47,448 nt of DNA, from positions 1 to 47,448 of the forward strand of contig JAKISS010000021.1 in NCBI GenBank assembly GCA_021648485.1, given 5' to 3'. Position numbers and translations under genes: made by a program. A model generated the notes under the pieces. That model did not search any database. It saw nothing but the letters and a program-made list of their open reading frames with translations, and was not told the DNA's origin. The stretch comes from Gammaproteobacteria bacterium (GTDB lineage Bacteria; Pseudomonadota; Gammaproteobacteria; SZUA-152). Below are positions 17,773-26,309 of the stretch, one piece after another. The stretch's first letter is position 1. The number at the start of each line of letters is the position of its first letter.

Positions 17773-19422
17773 ATGCACATTACAATAAAAACTCATTACA
17801 TTTATTATTCACTGACACTGTTTTTGAGTGTTTATTCTGCTTGCGCATTTGCGGTACCGCCCACCGCAGGCAATGTCAGCGTTAATACACCGCAGGGTGT
17901 GCCGCTGGATATCGATTTGTCGAATGCAATAACCGGTGGTGACGGTGTGCTCAGCGTTTCTATTCCTGAACCCCCTGATGAAACCCGGGGGGTTGTCAGC
18001 ATTACAGAGGCACTTGGCATATTGTTCACCCCCTCTGTCAATTTTAAGGGTATTGTTCGATTCACTTATCAGGTGAACGACACAGCAAACCCGGATTTGC
18101 CAGCCAGTGCAACAATTACGGTCACCGTAGCAGAAACCGACAATGAAATTTCGGCAGTGGTCGCCCGGAAGGAAACACCTGGCGCAGCGCTGGGTGACGT
18201 GCTGGATGTCAGCTGTCCGGGCTTGCAGGATGTTGATGTCAGCCTGCTCAATGACGCAGAGCGTGAATTGCTGGCCCGTTGCAATGATCTGCTGGCCGCA
18301 TCGGCCCAGGGATTAACAGCGGAGGTGCTTGCTGCGCTGCGACAAATTGCACCGGAGGAGGTTGCCGCACAGATTCGTGCCGGAAGGAGCTTGTCTGAAC
18401 GCCAGATGAGCAACATCGGCGGTCGTTTGTCTGCCTTGAGACGGGGATCCGCAGGGCTGTCGCTGGCCGGTTTGTCGTTGCAGACACAGCAGGGTGCCAG
18501 TATTCCGGGCGAGTTGTTTAACGATGCATTTGGTACAGGTGGCAGTGCGGGTGAATCAATCGCCAGTCCTTGGGGAGTGTTTGTCAGTGGTGTATTTGGT
18601 CGCGTAAAACGGGATGAAACATCGCAGGAAGATGGTTTTACCCTGCAAACCCTGGGCATGACCCTGGGTGCGGATTATCGCCTTAGTGAGGCGTTGGTTG
18701 CGGGGGGTGCCATGGGATTTGCCAGCAGTGATGTGGATATAAACAATAACGCGGGCAACATGGATGTTGCAGGTATTAATTTTGCGGGTTATGCCACCTA
18801 CTATATTTCTCAAAAAACCTATCTTGATGGCATCCTGTCGTATAACCGCCATCGTTATGATTCGACACGCAACATCCGCTTTGTATTGAATAACAATGCC
18901 GTTGATGCTCAAGCGAAAAGCAAACCCGATGGCCGCTTGCTGGCGCTGAGCATTGGTGCCGGTCATGAGTTCTATGCCAAACAGGGATGGCTGGCCAGCG
19001 CGGAAGGGCGGCTTGATTACGCCAGCTCCACCATTGGCGCTTACGATGAAACGGGGGCCGGAGGATTAAACCTGTCCATTGAGGAGCAGCAATCCGATTC
19101 GTTAGTCAGTAGCCTGGGTTTGCAAATGAGCTATGCGCACAGTACTCGCTGGGGAGTGCTGGTACCGCAATTTAATATGGGATGGCAGCATCAGTTCAAA
19201 GGGGATGCGATACGTATTAAAGGCCAGTTTATCAATGACCGGTTCGGTACCACTTTTCAATTTAAAACAGACAATCCCGACCGGGATTATTTTGGCCTGG
19301 GATTGGGGCTGTCAGCGGTACTTCCAAACGGAAATATGGTTTTCATACAAGCTGCAACCACATTGGGCAGAGACAAGTATGAAGATTATTACCTGAGTGC
19401 CGGTGCGCGTTTTGAGCTTTAA
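17773..19422 (+). CDS. Autotransporter with Ig-like passenger (type Va secretion)
   Basis: A 549-residue protein. A signal peptide (SLTLFLSVYSACAFA) is followed by one cadherin-like/Ig-like domain (about 30-120). Then comes a helical linker with LTAEVLAALRQIAPEEVAAQ and ISNIGGRL-like motifs (MSNIGGRLSALR), and from about 265 a classical autotransporter beta-barrel (SPWGVFVSGVFGRVKRDE to the C-terminal GARFEL). The barrel inserts in the outer membrane and exports the N-terminal part. The passenger is short and has no enzymatic motif, so adhesion or display is likely. The gene lies 79 bases after the large lipoprotein gene on the same strand, suggesting co-transcription. Confidence 0.9.
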   Translation: MHITIKTHYIYYSLTLFLSVYSACAFAVPPTAGNVSVNTPQGVPLDIDLSNAITGGDGVLSVSIPEPPDETRGVVSITEALGILFTPSVNFKGIVRFTYQVNDTANPDLPASATITVTVAETDNEISAVVARKETPGAALGDVLDVSCPGLQDVDVSLLNDAERELLARCNDLLAASAQGLTAEVLAALRQIAPEEVAAQIRAGRSLSERQMSNIGGRLSALRRGSAGLSLAGLSLQTQQGASIPGELFNDAFGTGGSAGESIASPWGVFVSGVFGRVKRDETSQEDGFTLQTLGMTLGADYRLSEALVAGGAMGFASSDVDINNNAGNMDVAGINFAGYATYYISQKTYLDGILSYNRHRYDSTRNIRFVLNNNAVDAQAKSKPDGRLLALSIGAGHEFYAKQGWLASAEGRLDYASSTIGAYDETGAGGLNLSIEEQQSDSLVSSLGLQMSYAHSTRWGVLVPQFNMGWQHQFKGDAIRIKGQFINDRFGTTFQFKTDNPDRDYFGLGLGLSAVLPNGNMVFIQAATTLGRDKYEDYYLSAGARFEL

Positions 19423-19601
19423 AATGCTCGTTGTGTTAGAAAATAAAACGTCGAGGTAGCTGGAGGCCGTACTGTGGCACACTTTCCGAAAGACTTGGGG
19501 AGCTGGCATACGACTCTACTCGCTACAATTGTTGCTCAAACACTGGCAGCGTATATTTGAAACGTTATTGAAAGAGGCTGACGTTAACCATCCATTCTAT
19601 C

Positions 19602-19638
19602 TTGATAAACATAAAGTGATAGTATAGTATCACTTTAT
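19602..19638 (+). promoter_or_regulatory. Promoter/operator of the toxin-antitoxin operon overlapping the start codon
   Basis: TTGATA (19602-19607), a 17-base spacer and TAGTAT (19625-19630) form a sigma-70-like promoter. A perfect inverted repeat, ATAAAGTGATA (19611-19621) and TATCACTTTAT (19628-19638), spans the spacer, the -10 and the first two bases of the antitoxin ATG. It is the likely operator for autorepression. The predicted transcription start falls at or next to the ATG, implying a leaderless mRNA. Confidence 0.7.
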
Positions 19639-19894
19639 GAGGATCGAACTTGTTACCACTTTAAAGCGGCAAGCAACCAAAATATTGGCTGATTTGCATA
19701 AATCTAAAGAACCTGTCCTGATTACCGAGCATGGCAAGCCTTCTGCGTACCTTGTTGATGTAGACGACTATGAGTTAATGCAAAACAGAATGCGTCTTTT
19801 AGAGGGGTTATCCCGAGGGGAGCGTGCAATTCAAGAAGGACGAATGCTGACCCAAAAAGAAGCCAAAAAGGCAATGGCTAAGTGGCTCAAGTAA
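19637..19894 (+). CDS. Phd/YefM-family antitoxin
   Basis: An 85-residue antitoxin. The N-terminal part (TTLKRQATKILADLHKSK then EPVLITEHGKPSAYLVDVDDYE) is the DNA-binding Phd/YefM fold. The C-terminal helix (KEAKKAMAKWLK) is the toxin-neutralising tail. It binds its ParE/RelE partner and represses the operon. No ribosome binding site precedes the ATG, and the operator overlaps it, so translation may start on a leaderless message. The downstream toxin gene overlaps by 13 bases. Confidence 0.95.
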   Translation: MRIELVTTLKRQATKILADLHKSKEPVLITEHGKPSAYLVDVDDYELMQNRMRLLEGLSRGERAIQEGRMLTQKEAKKAMAKWLK

Positions 19895-20202
19895 TATGGG
19901 CAGAGCCGGCATTATCAGACCTAAATGAAATGGCGGAGTATATCGCATTAGATAACCCTGAGGCAGCCGCACATTTAGTTCGGGAGGTATTTTCAGCTGT
20001 AGAGCGTTTAGAGCAACATCCTGAATCCGGCCGTCGCCCTCCGGAACTTGAGAGAAAAACACGTTATCGAGAAGTCATCGTTGGGCCTTGTCGGGTTTTC
20101 TATCGTGTAGAAAACAGTATGCTCTATATTCTGTATGTTATGCGAGGAGAGCAGGAGCTTCGAGTATTTCTTCTTGAGAATCGAGCGAGAGAAAATAGTT
20201 AG
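19882..20202 (+). CDS. RelE/ParE-family toxin
   Basis: A 106-residue toxin starting at a GTG inside the antitoxin gene. The family pattern is clear: IWAEPALSDLNEMAEYIAL, then AVERLEQHPESGRRPPEL, YREVIVGPCRVFYRV and LYILYVMRGEQELR. Family members either cut mRNA at the ribosome (RelE) or poison DNA gyrase (ParE). The helical DLNEMAEYI region and the lack of an obvious RelE catalytic set lean toward ParE, but this is not certain. The 13-base overlap couples its synthesis to the antitoxin. Confidence 0.93.
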   Translation: MAQVIWAEPALSDLNEMAEYIALDNPEAAAHLVREVFSAVERLEQHPESGRRPPELERKTRYREVIVGPCRVFYRVENSMLYILYVMRGEQELRVFLLENRARENS

Positions 20203-20329
20203 CTGTAGTGGTTCAAACCTGATTTGACAGTTACCGGTTTTTTTGAAAACCTGTATTGTCAGGCTAAACTCAGGCCAATAACTTCTATTGTAATATACAA
20301 GCCATTCGTCAAGGTCGGTTCCAGAATGA

Positions 20330-20335
20330 TATAAT
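20330..20335 (+). promoter_or_regulatory. Putative -10 element of tilS
   Basis: A perfect TATAAT lies 7 bases before the tilS ATG at 20343. The upstream hexamer TCGTCA (20306-20311) is a weak -35 at 18 bases. No ribosome binding site lies between, so the transcript would start almost on the ATG. Confidence 0.45.
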
Positions 20336-20342
20336 TCCCCTG

Positions 20343-21677
20343 ATGTTGAACCTTTCCCTAAAATTTTTGCCTTTTTTCCCCAGAATAAAACGCATCATTA
20401 TTGCTTACAGCGGTGGTCTGGATTCCCATGTTTTACTCCATGTGATTGCTGCCATGCGTGCAGGACCGATAGGCTGCGAATGCATTGCTCTGCATATTAA
20501 CCATGGTTTAAGCGAGAAGGCCGGGCAGTGGGCAGCACATTGTGCACGTCAATGTGAGGCATTGAATATACCCTTTGCAAATATTAATGTTGATGCCAAA
20601 AGCAACGCCGGTGAAAGCCCGGAAGCGGTGGCGCGTGCAGTACGTTATCAGGCCTTTCGTGAATTCATGCAGCCGGGGGACTGTTTGCTGACGGCACATC
20701 ATCAGGATGACCAGGCGGAAACATTGCTGATTCAATTATTGCGCGGTGCCGGACCACGGGGTCTGGCGGCCATGCCGGGTTATTCCGATTTTGCTGAAGG
20801 CTGGCATGCGCGACCCCTGTTGAATTTTTCACGGGATGAGTTACATGAATACGCGCAGCAGATTGTTGTGCAAAACAAACAGTCGTCATGGATCGAGGAT
20901 GGGAGCAACAGTGATACACGTTTCGACCGTAATTTTTTACGGCACGAAATCATGCCGAAGCTTAAGTCACGTTTTCCCGGAATGGCAACGACGTTATCGC
21001 GCTCGGCCAGTTTGTGTGCGGAAGCAGCCGGGTTGCTGGTGAGTGTTGCTGCGGACGATTTACAACAGGCAGCAGGCAATGATGGGGTATTTTCAGTGAC
21101 GGGGTTGCGGGCATTGGGGGAGGTGCGGGCGCGTAACCTGTTACATCAGTGTTGTCGTGACCGAGGTCTGCCAACACCGTCAGCCGCGCAGTTGCAGTGT
21201 GTTTGGAATGAAGTGATTGGTGCCTCGGAAGACCGTGAGCCGGTGGTGAGCTGGGCAGGTGGAGAGGTGCGGCGCTATCGGGATGCGTTGTTTATAGATG
21301 TTCCATTATCGCCGCACGATGCCACGTTGTCTTTCTCCTGGAATGGACAGGAGATGTTATCGATTCCGGGTTTGGGCAGACTGCATGGTGAATCTGTGAC
21401 AGGGCAGGGGATCGCACTGTGGGCATTGGAAGGTCAACCTCTCGCTATTCGTTTTCGCCGGGGGGGAGAAAAACTGCGCCCGGTTGGTCGCACTGGCCAT
21501 CATGCTCTGAAAAAACTGTTTCAGGAGGCTGGTATTCCGCCATGGCTGCGTGAGCGTATTCCCTTGCTTTATGCTGATGGACAACTGCTGGCGGTGGCCG
21601 GTCAGTGGGTGGCGCATGAGGCTGCGACGCAGCCGGGTGAAGAGGGTGTGTGTCTGCGCTGGCTGCCCTCAGGCTGA
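20343..21677 (+). CDS. tilS: tRNA(Ile)-lysidine synthetase
   Basis: Attaches lysine to C34 of tRNA-Ile(CAU) so that it reads AUA. It is an essential cytoplasmic N-type ATP pyrophosphatase. The 444-residue product has the PP-loop SGGLDS near residue 23, followed by LHINHGLSEKAGQWA and LTAHHQDDQAETLL, all diagnostic. WIEDGSNSDTRFDRNFLRHEI closes the catalytic half. The C-terminal TilS domains are present (RFRRGGEKLRP and HALKKLFQEAGIPPW). Full family length. The gene stands between the toxin-antitoxin pair and the cytochrome/FGE fusion. No ribosome binding site is visible. Confidence 0.97.
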   Translation: MLNLSLKFLPFFPRIKRIIIAYSGGLDSHVLLHVIAAMRAGPIGCECIALHINHGLSEKAGQWAAHCARQCEALNIPFANINVDAKSNAGESPEAVARAVRYQAFREFMQPGDCLLTAHHQDDQAETLLIQLLRGAGPRGLAAMPGYSDFAEGWHARPLLNFSRDELHEYAQQIVVQNKQSSWIEDGSNSDTRFDRNFLRHEIMPKLKSRFPGMATTLSRSASLCAEAAGLLVSVAADDLQQAAGNDGVFSVTGLRALGEVRARNLLHQCCRDRGLPTPSAAQLQCVWNEVIGASEDREPVVSWAGGEVRRYRDALFIDVPLSPHDATLSFSWNGQEMLSIPGLGRLHGESVTGQGIALWALEGQPLAIRFRRGGEKLRPVGRTGHHALKKLFQEAGIPPWLRERIPLLYADGQLLAVAGQWVAHEAATQPGEEGVCLRWLPSG

Positions 21678-21733
21678 TTGCTGGCCTGTGGTACCATTGG
21701 CATATTTTTCAGGACACATTTGAATTATTCGTT

Positions 21734-22780
21734 ATGCCTCCTCTGTTCTTTTTTCCTGCTTTTATCACACTGATTTTTTCTTCAATGACGGTTGCGGAAG
21801 AGTCGCAGCCGCCTGCCGAAAAATATGTGCATTCACAACAGCAATGTATCCGTTGTCATGACGATAAAGCCGAGTTGCAACAGATACTCACAGTAAGCCT
21901 GGGTAAATGTCAGAGTTGTCACGAAACGGCAACGCCAGACAAAGCACCGGCCAAACATCAACAAAGTGTACGCGAGTCATCGACACAACTGGACATACCT
22001 AAACGCGCTGTGGTACCCAATCGTAAAGCGGATTATGGTATGCGGTATCCACTGTATGCGCAGCGATCACGTTTGGGGGATGCACTTAACAAAATGATAT
22101 TGATTCCTGCGGGCGAATTTATTATGGGTACCAATGATCGTCTGCCCGATGAAGGGCCGGAGCATATTGTGGATCTGCCTGCTTTTTATATCGATCAATT
22201 TGAAGTCACGAATTTACAGTATAAAAAATTCAATGATGCTACACGGGGGCGTTCGCCAGAGCACTGGCGCAATCGCACGTTTCCGCCGGGCAAGGCAGAT
22301 CATCCTGTGGTTTATGTGAGCTGGAAAAATGCTGAAGCCTATTGTCATTGGGCGGGAAAACGCCTGCCCACAGATGCTGAGTGGGAAAAAGCAGCGCGTG
22401 GCACCGATGGGCGCATGTTTCCCTGGGGTGATGAGTTTGATACAGCTAAGGCTAATACGCCAGTGCGCTGGCAGGAAATTGGTGTGTTTGGCGACACCAC
22501 CCCGGTGGGTGCGTTTGAGGCGGGCAAGAGTCCCTATGGGGTTTATGATATGACGGGTAATGTCTGGGAATGGACAGCGTCCTGGTACAAGGCTTATCCA
22601 GGGAATACGACAGCGGCTGAAAGTTATGGTGAACGCTACAAAACCCTGAAAGGTGGTTCATGGTTTGATTGTTCATTTTACAAATGCGGTATTTCCGCGC
22701 CGGTCTTTAATCGTTCTTTTTTTGCCAAGAAAGTGAAAAATGACAGCTTTGGTTTTCGGTGTGCGAAGAGCGCAGAGTAA
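21734..22780 (+). CDS. Exported di-haem c-type cytochrome fused to a formylglycine-generating-enzyme (SUMF1) domain
   Basis: A 348-residue exported protein. I chose the ATG at 21734 because it begins a signal peptide (PPLFFFPAFITLIFSSMTVA); an earlier start at 21650 would overlap tilS. Two haem c motifs follow, CIRCH (about 38-42) and CQSCH (about 59-63). From about 115 there is a complete FGE-sulfatase fold: MILIPAGEFIMGTND, FEVTNLQYKKF, RLPTDAEWEKAARGTDG, GVYDMTGNVWEWTASW and FGFRCAK. Near the end, GGSWFDCSFYKC places two cysteines (about 313 and 318) with the C-x4-C spacing of the catalytic pair of true formylglycine-generating enzymes. Many SUMF1-domain proteins are non-catalytic, so activity is open. 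A second SUMF1 gene follows. Confidence 0.85.
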   Translation: MPPLFFFPAFITLIFSSMTVAEESQPPAEKYVHSQQQCIRCHDDKAELQQILTVSLGKCQSCHETATPDKAPAKHQQSVRESSTQLDIPKRAVVPNRKADYGMRYPLYAQRSRLGDALNKMILIPAGEFIMGTNDRLPDEGPEHIVDLPAFYIDQFEVTNLQYKKFNDATRGRSPEHWRNRTFPPGKADHPVVYVSWKNAEAYCHWAGKRLPTDAEWEKAARGTDGRMFPWGDEFDTAKANTPVRWQEIGVFGDTTPVGAFEAGKSPYGVYDMTGNVWEWTASWYKAYPGNTTAAESYGERYKTLKGGSWFDCSFYKCGISAPVFNRSFFAKKVKNDSFGFRCAKSAE

Positions 22781-22848
22781 AAGGTGTTTTTAAAAGCAGC
22801 GTGTTTTTCGTGCTTGACTCATATTAACGATATAAAGGAATGGTAAGG

Positions 22849-23799
22849 GTGCGTAAATATTATTTACTGATGGGTTTGATGCCGTTGTTACTTGTTGCAT
22901 GTGAAAAAAATACGGCTGATTCTGTCAAATTGTCAGCGTCTTTACATATACCGCAGGTGCTGGTTCCTGCGGGTGAGTTTATTCGCGGCAGTAATCGTGA
23001 CGATGATCCCGTTATGCGCCAGAAATATGGTTTTCCTGCACCGTTGTTTGTTGATGAACATCCACAGAGCAAAATACACCTGGATGCTTTCAGGATGGAT
23101 ACTTACGAAGTCACCAACAAACAGTTCAAGAATTATATGTTAAGCACTAACCGTATGTTGCCTTATGCATGGGTAAGCAGTGGTTACGCCATCAGTGAAA
23201 ATCAACTGAATGCACTGGATATTGAAAGATTGCATAAAATGGTAATGGATGTTTTTGCGATTGAAGCTGATACAAAAAAAATGGATAAAGAGGCATTGAT
23301 CATTGTTATGTTGAAAAAACAACAAGAGCAGGATAATTATCCGGTGACTGGCGTTAACTGGTTTGCGGCCAAAGAATTTTGCACATGGCGCAATGCACGT
23401 TTGCCCAGTGAAGCCGAATGGGAAAAAGCGGCGCGCGGTTCAGAAGGGCTGGAGTATCCCTGGGGGGATTCGTGGGATTCTGATATTGTTAATGCCGGTA
23501 ATGAAACTAAACAGGATGCCGACCTGGTTCCGGTGGGCAGCAATCCCAAAAACAAATCGCCTTACGGGGTGTTTGATATGTCCGGTAATGTCTGGGAATG
23601 GGTAGCTGACTGGTATGAGCCTTATGCAGGGTCAGATCACCAACGGGAAGCCTTTGGTAAACAAAATCGGGTTATACGTGGCGGTGGTGGTGGCGGGCAT
23701 TTTGCCCTCAGCTATTTTTTCCGTGGCGCAACACGACAGTTCGCGGAACCCGAAATGGAAAGTGAAGATGTGGGGTTTCGGTGTGTGAGTGATGTTTGA
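22849..23799 (+). CDS. SUMF1/FGE-domain lipoprotein
   Basis: A 316-residue lipoprotein. The GTG at 22849, nine bases after AAAGGA, is preferred over an ATG at 22840 that sits directly on that ribosome binding site. The signal ends LLLVAC. The FGE-sulfatase fold is complete (VLVPAGEFIRGSNRDDD, YEVTNKQFKNYM, RLPSEAEWEKAARGSEG, GVFDMSGNVWEWVADWYEP and VGFRCVSD), with an inserted helical stretch at about 120-160. At the position of the FGE cysteines the sequence is a glycine run (RGGGGGGHFALS), so a formylglycine activity is unlikely. It is a paralogue of the upstream fusion and is probably co-transcribed with it. Confidence 0.85.
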   Translation: MRKYYLLMGLMPLLLVACEKNTADSVKLSASLHIPQVLVPAGEFIRGSNRDDDPVMRQKYGFPAPLFVDEHPQSKIHLDAFRMDTYEVTNKQFKNYMLSTNRMLPYAWVSSGYAISENQLNALDIERLHKMVMDVFAIEADTKKMDKEALIIVMLKKQQEQDNYPVTGVNWFAAKEFCTWRNARLPSEAEWEKAARGSEGLEYPWGDSWDSDIVNAGNETKQDADLVPVGSNPKNKSPYGVFDMSGNVWEWVADWYEPYAGSDHQREAFGKQNRVIRGGGGGGHFALSYFFRGATRQFAEPEMESEDVGFRCVSDV

Positions 23800-24045
23800 T
23801 TGGCTGCCGGGCTATAACATCGCAAAATCTAACGCAAAGGCGCGGCGAACGCAAAGATGTATTTTTCCGTTATTCTCTACATTTATCCTTTGCACTCTAA
23901 AGTATTTCATCTTCCGCAATATTGCTACACACCTCGATACGGTAAATTTATTGCATAGCCGTCAGGCTAAGCCCTGCCCGGAAAGAGAGTGAAACTGGAG
24001 TATTACCGATTTTTTGTTTCGCTTCTTTCAATACAAAGTAAAACG

Positions 24046-24075
24046 GTAGGGTGGAACAAGCGCAGCGGTTCCACC
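24046..24075 (+). repeat. REP-like dispersed palindrome, copy 3
   Basis: Same 30-base unit as at 13057 (GTAGGGTGGAACAAGCG to GGTTCCACC), differing only at one position in the loop, where GCGCAGC replaces GCGTAGC. It lies inside the MITE-like element. Confidence 0.85.
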
Positions 24076-24246
24076 AATGGACTATTTAGAAACAACAAAT
24101 AGCCTCTGTGCCCACCATCTCTGACAAAAACAACCTGACCGTCTGAAACAGGAGAAAAAGCCTTCATGCAATAACAGCTTACTGGCAAATGGCGGCTCAC
24201 GGTGGACATCGATAACTGATCGAATCTTGATGTCCCTTTTCCGTTT

Positions 24247-24276
24247 GGTGGAACCGCTACGCTTGTTCCACCCTAC
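24247..24276 (-). repeat. REP-like dispersed palindrome, copy 4 (inverted)
   Basis: Inverted copy of the 30-base unit (GGTGGAACCGCTACGC then TTGTTCCACCCTAC), pairing with copy 3 across 171 bases. Confidence 0.85.
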
Positions 24277-24344
24277 CCGGCTTAGCCTGACGGCTATGCT
24301 CCAAATTGGCGGAATATTTTTCGTTTACGCTGAGGTTTTATAAC

Positions 24345-26309
24345 TCAGGCCTTACCCTGTAGCTGAAGTATGATGGCTTCATTTTCCAGGGTGGAGGTAT
24401 CCTGAGTGATTTCCTCACCGGCGGCGATGGTGCGTAATAGACGGCGCATGATTTTTCCGGAACGGGTTTTGGGCAGGTTGTCAGAAAAACGCATGTCATC
24501 AGGTTTGGCAATGGGGCCAATCTGTTTGGCAACCCAATCGCGCAGTTCGGCGGTCAGTGCTTTATCGATGCCGTCTGCCGGGCGTTCACCCCGCAATACC
24601 ACGAAGGCAAAAATGCTTTCACCTTTCACGTCATGGGGACGGCTAACCACGGCCGCCTCGGCAACTTTAGGGTGGGCCACCAGCGCGGACTCCACTTCCA
24701 TGGTGCCGAGACGATGGCCGGAAACGTTGAGCACGTCGTCGATGCGGCCCATGATCCAGAAATAACCGTCTTCATCACGGCGGGCATTGTCACCGGCGAC
24801 ATACAGTTTGCCATCGAACATTTTCCAGTAGGTATCGTAATAACGCTGGTCATCACCCCATACGGTGCGAATCATGGAGGGCCAGGGTTTGCGGATAACC
24901 AGCACACCCCCTTGATTGGGTTCAGTGATGGAGTTGCCTTCGGCATCCACAATGTCTGCGGCGATGCCGGGCAGTGGCAGAGTGCAGGAGCCGGGTTTGG
25001 TGGCTATGGCACCGGGCACGGGCGCGAGCATGTGTGCGCCGGTTTCAGTCTGCCACCAGGTATCAACGATGGGGCAGCGTTCACCACCGATAATTTTGTG
25101 GTACCACATCCAGGCTTCGGGGTTGATGGGCTCACCCACGGTACCCAGCAGGCGGATACTGCTCAGGTCATATTGATTCGGAAAATCATCTCCTGCCTTC
25201 ATCAGGGCGCGGATGGCGGTGGGGGCCGTGTAAAAAATCGTGACGTTGTGATTGTCGCAGATTTTCCAGAAACGCCCGGCATCCGGCACTGTGGGCGCGC
25301 CTTCATACATCAGCATGGTAGCACCTGCGGCCAGGGGACCGAAGGCCACATAAGTATGGCCGGTGATCCAGCCCACATCGGCGGTACACCAGAAAATATC
25401 GGTATCGTTAATATCGAATACCCATTTCATGCTGGTAATGGCGTTGAGCAGGTAGCCAGCGGAGGAGTGTTGGACGCCTTTGGGTTTGCCGGTGGAGCCG
25501 GAGGTGTAAAGCAGAAACAGAGGATGCTCGCTGCCCACCCACTCTGGTTCGCAGGTGGATTCCTGTCCTTCAACAAGCTCATGCCACCAGATATCACGGG
25601 AGTCAGTGAAGTTGATGTCATGACCGGTGCGTTTCAGTACGATGACTTTTTCAATACTGGCACATCCGCTGTTGAGTGCTTCATCCGTTGCGGACTTCAA
25701 CGCGACAATTTTGCCGCCCCGATGGGCACCATCGGCGGTAATAACAATTTTTGCGCCCGCGTTTTCGATACGGTCTTTCAATGATTCTGCCGAGAAGCCA
25801 CCGAATACTACAGAATGTGTAGCACCGATGCGGGCACAGGCCTGCATGGCCACCACGGCTTCGGGGGTCATGGGCATGTACAGAATCACCCGGTCGCCAA
25901 GACCAACGCCCAGTGATTTCAGACCATTGGCGAATTGGCAGACATCACTGTGTAACTCAGAGTAGCTGATGTGCCGGGTGTCGCCTTTTTCCCCTTCAAA
26001 TACGATGGCGGTTTTGTCGCCACGCTCGGCCAGATGACGATCCAGGCAATTGTACGACACATTAAGCGTGCCATCATTGAACCACTGGTAATGAGGCGCG
26101 TTACTTTCGTCCAATACGGAGGTGAAGGGTGTTTGCCAATCCAGCTCAGTGCGTGCCAATTCAGCCCAAAAACCTTCGTGATCGGCATCGGCTTTGGCGC
26201 GCAAGGTGTCCAGTTCAGCGCGGTTTTTAATGCGAGCCTTACTGGAAAATTCAGCAGAGGGTGCAAACAGACGATTTTCTTGCAGGGTGGATTGGATATT
26301 CTCTTCCAT
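24345..26309 (-). CDS. acs: Acetyl-CoA synthetase
   Basis: Activates acetate to acetyl-CoA through acetyl-AMP in the cytoplasm. The ATG at 26307-26309 follows GGGAG and gives 654 residues, matching the family (about 650). The open frame extends further upstream but without resemblance. Diagnostic motifs are all present: [20 protein letters not shown], the AMP-binding loop [39 protein letters not shown], and the acetylatable lysine motif [11 protein letters not shown] near the C-terminus. It is a single gene with a long non-coding region upstream and the MITE-like element just downstream. Confidence 0.97.
   Translation of the reverse strand: MEENIQSTLQENRLFAPSAEFSSKARIKNRAELDTLRAKADADHEGFWAELARTELDWQTPFTSVLDESNAPHYQWFNDGTLNVSYNCLDRHLAERGDKTAIVFEGEKGDTRHISYSELHSDVCQFANGLKSLGVGLGDRVILYMPMTPEAVVAMQACARIGATHSVVFGGFSAESLKDRIENAGAKIVITADGAHRGGKIVALKSATDEALNSGCASIEKVIVLKRTGHDINFTDSRDIWWHELVEGQESTCEPEWVGSEHPLFLLYTSGSTGKPKGVQHSSAGYLLNAITSMKWVFDINDTDIFWCTADVGWITGHTYVAFGPLAAGATMLMYEGAPTVPDAGRFWKICDNHNVTIFYTAPTAIRALMKAGDDFPNQYDLSSIRLLGTVGEPINPEAWMWYHKIIGGERCPIVDTWWQTETGAHMLAPVPGAIATKPGSCTLPLPGIAADIVDAEGNSITEPNQGGVLVIRKPWPSMIRTVWGDDQRYYDTYWKMFDGKLYVAGDNARRDEDGYFWIMGRIDDVLNVSGHRLGTMEVESALVAHPKVAEAAVVSRPHDVKGESIFAFVVLRGERPADGIDKALTAELRDWVAKQIGPIAKPDDMRFSDNLPKTRSGKIMRRLLRTIAAGEEITQDTSTLENEAIILQLQGKA

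Larger units (their letters stand above)
23945..24307. mobile_element. MITE-like element with nested inverted repeats
   Basis: A 21-base perfect inverted repeat, GCATAGCCGTCAGGCTAAGC plus C (23953-23973) and its complement (24279-24299), bounds 347 bases. The repeat extends to 29 bases with three mismatches (23945-24307). Inside lie two inverted REP-like units (24046-24075 and 24247-24276). No transposase or other gene is encoded inside. No target-site duplication was identified. Confidence 0.7.

Noticed and set aside
24633-25784. Plus-strand open frame of 383 codons
   Set aside because: Antisense shadow of acs, with glycine-rich composition and no start signals.
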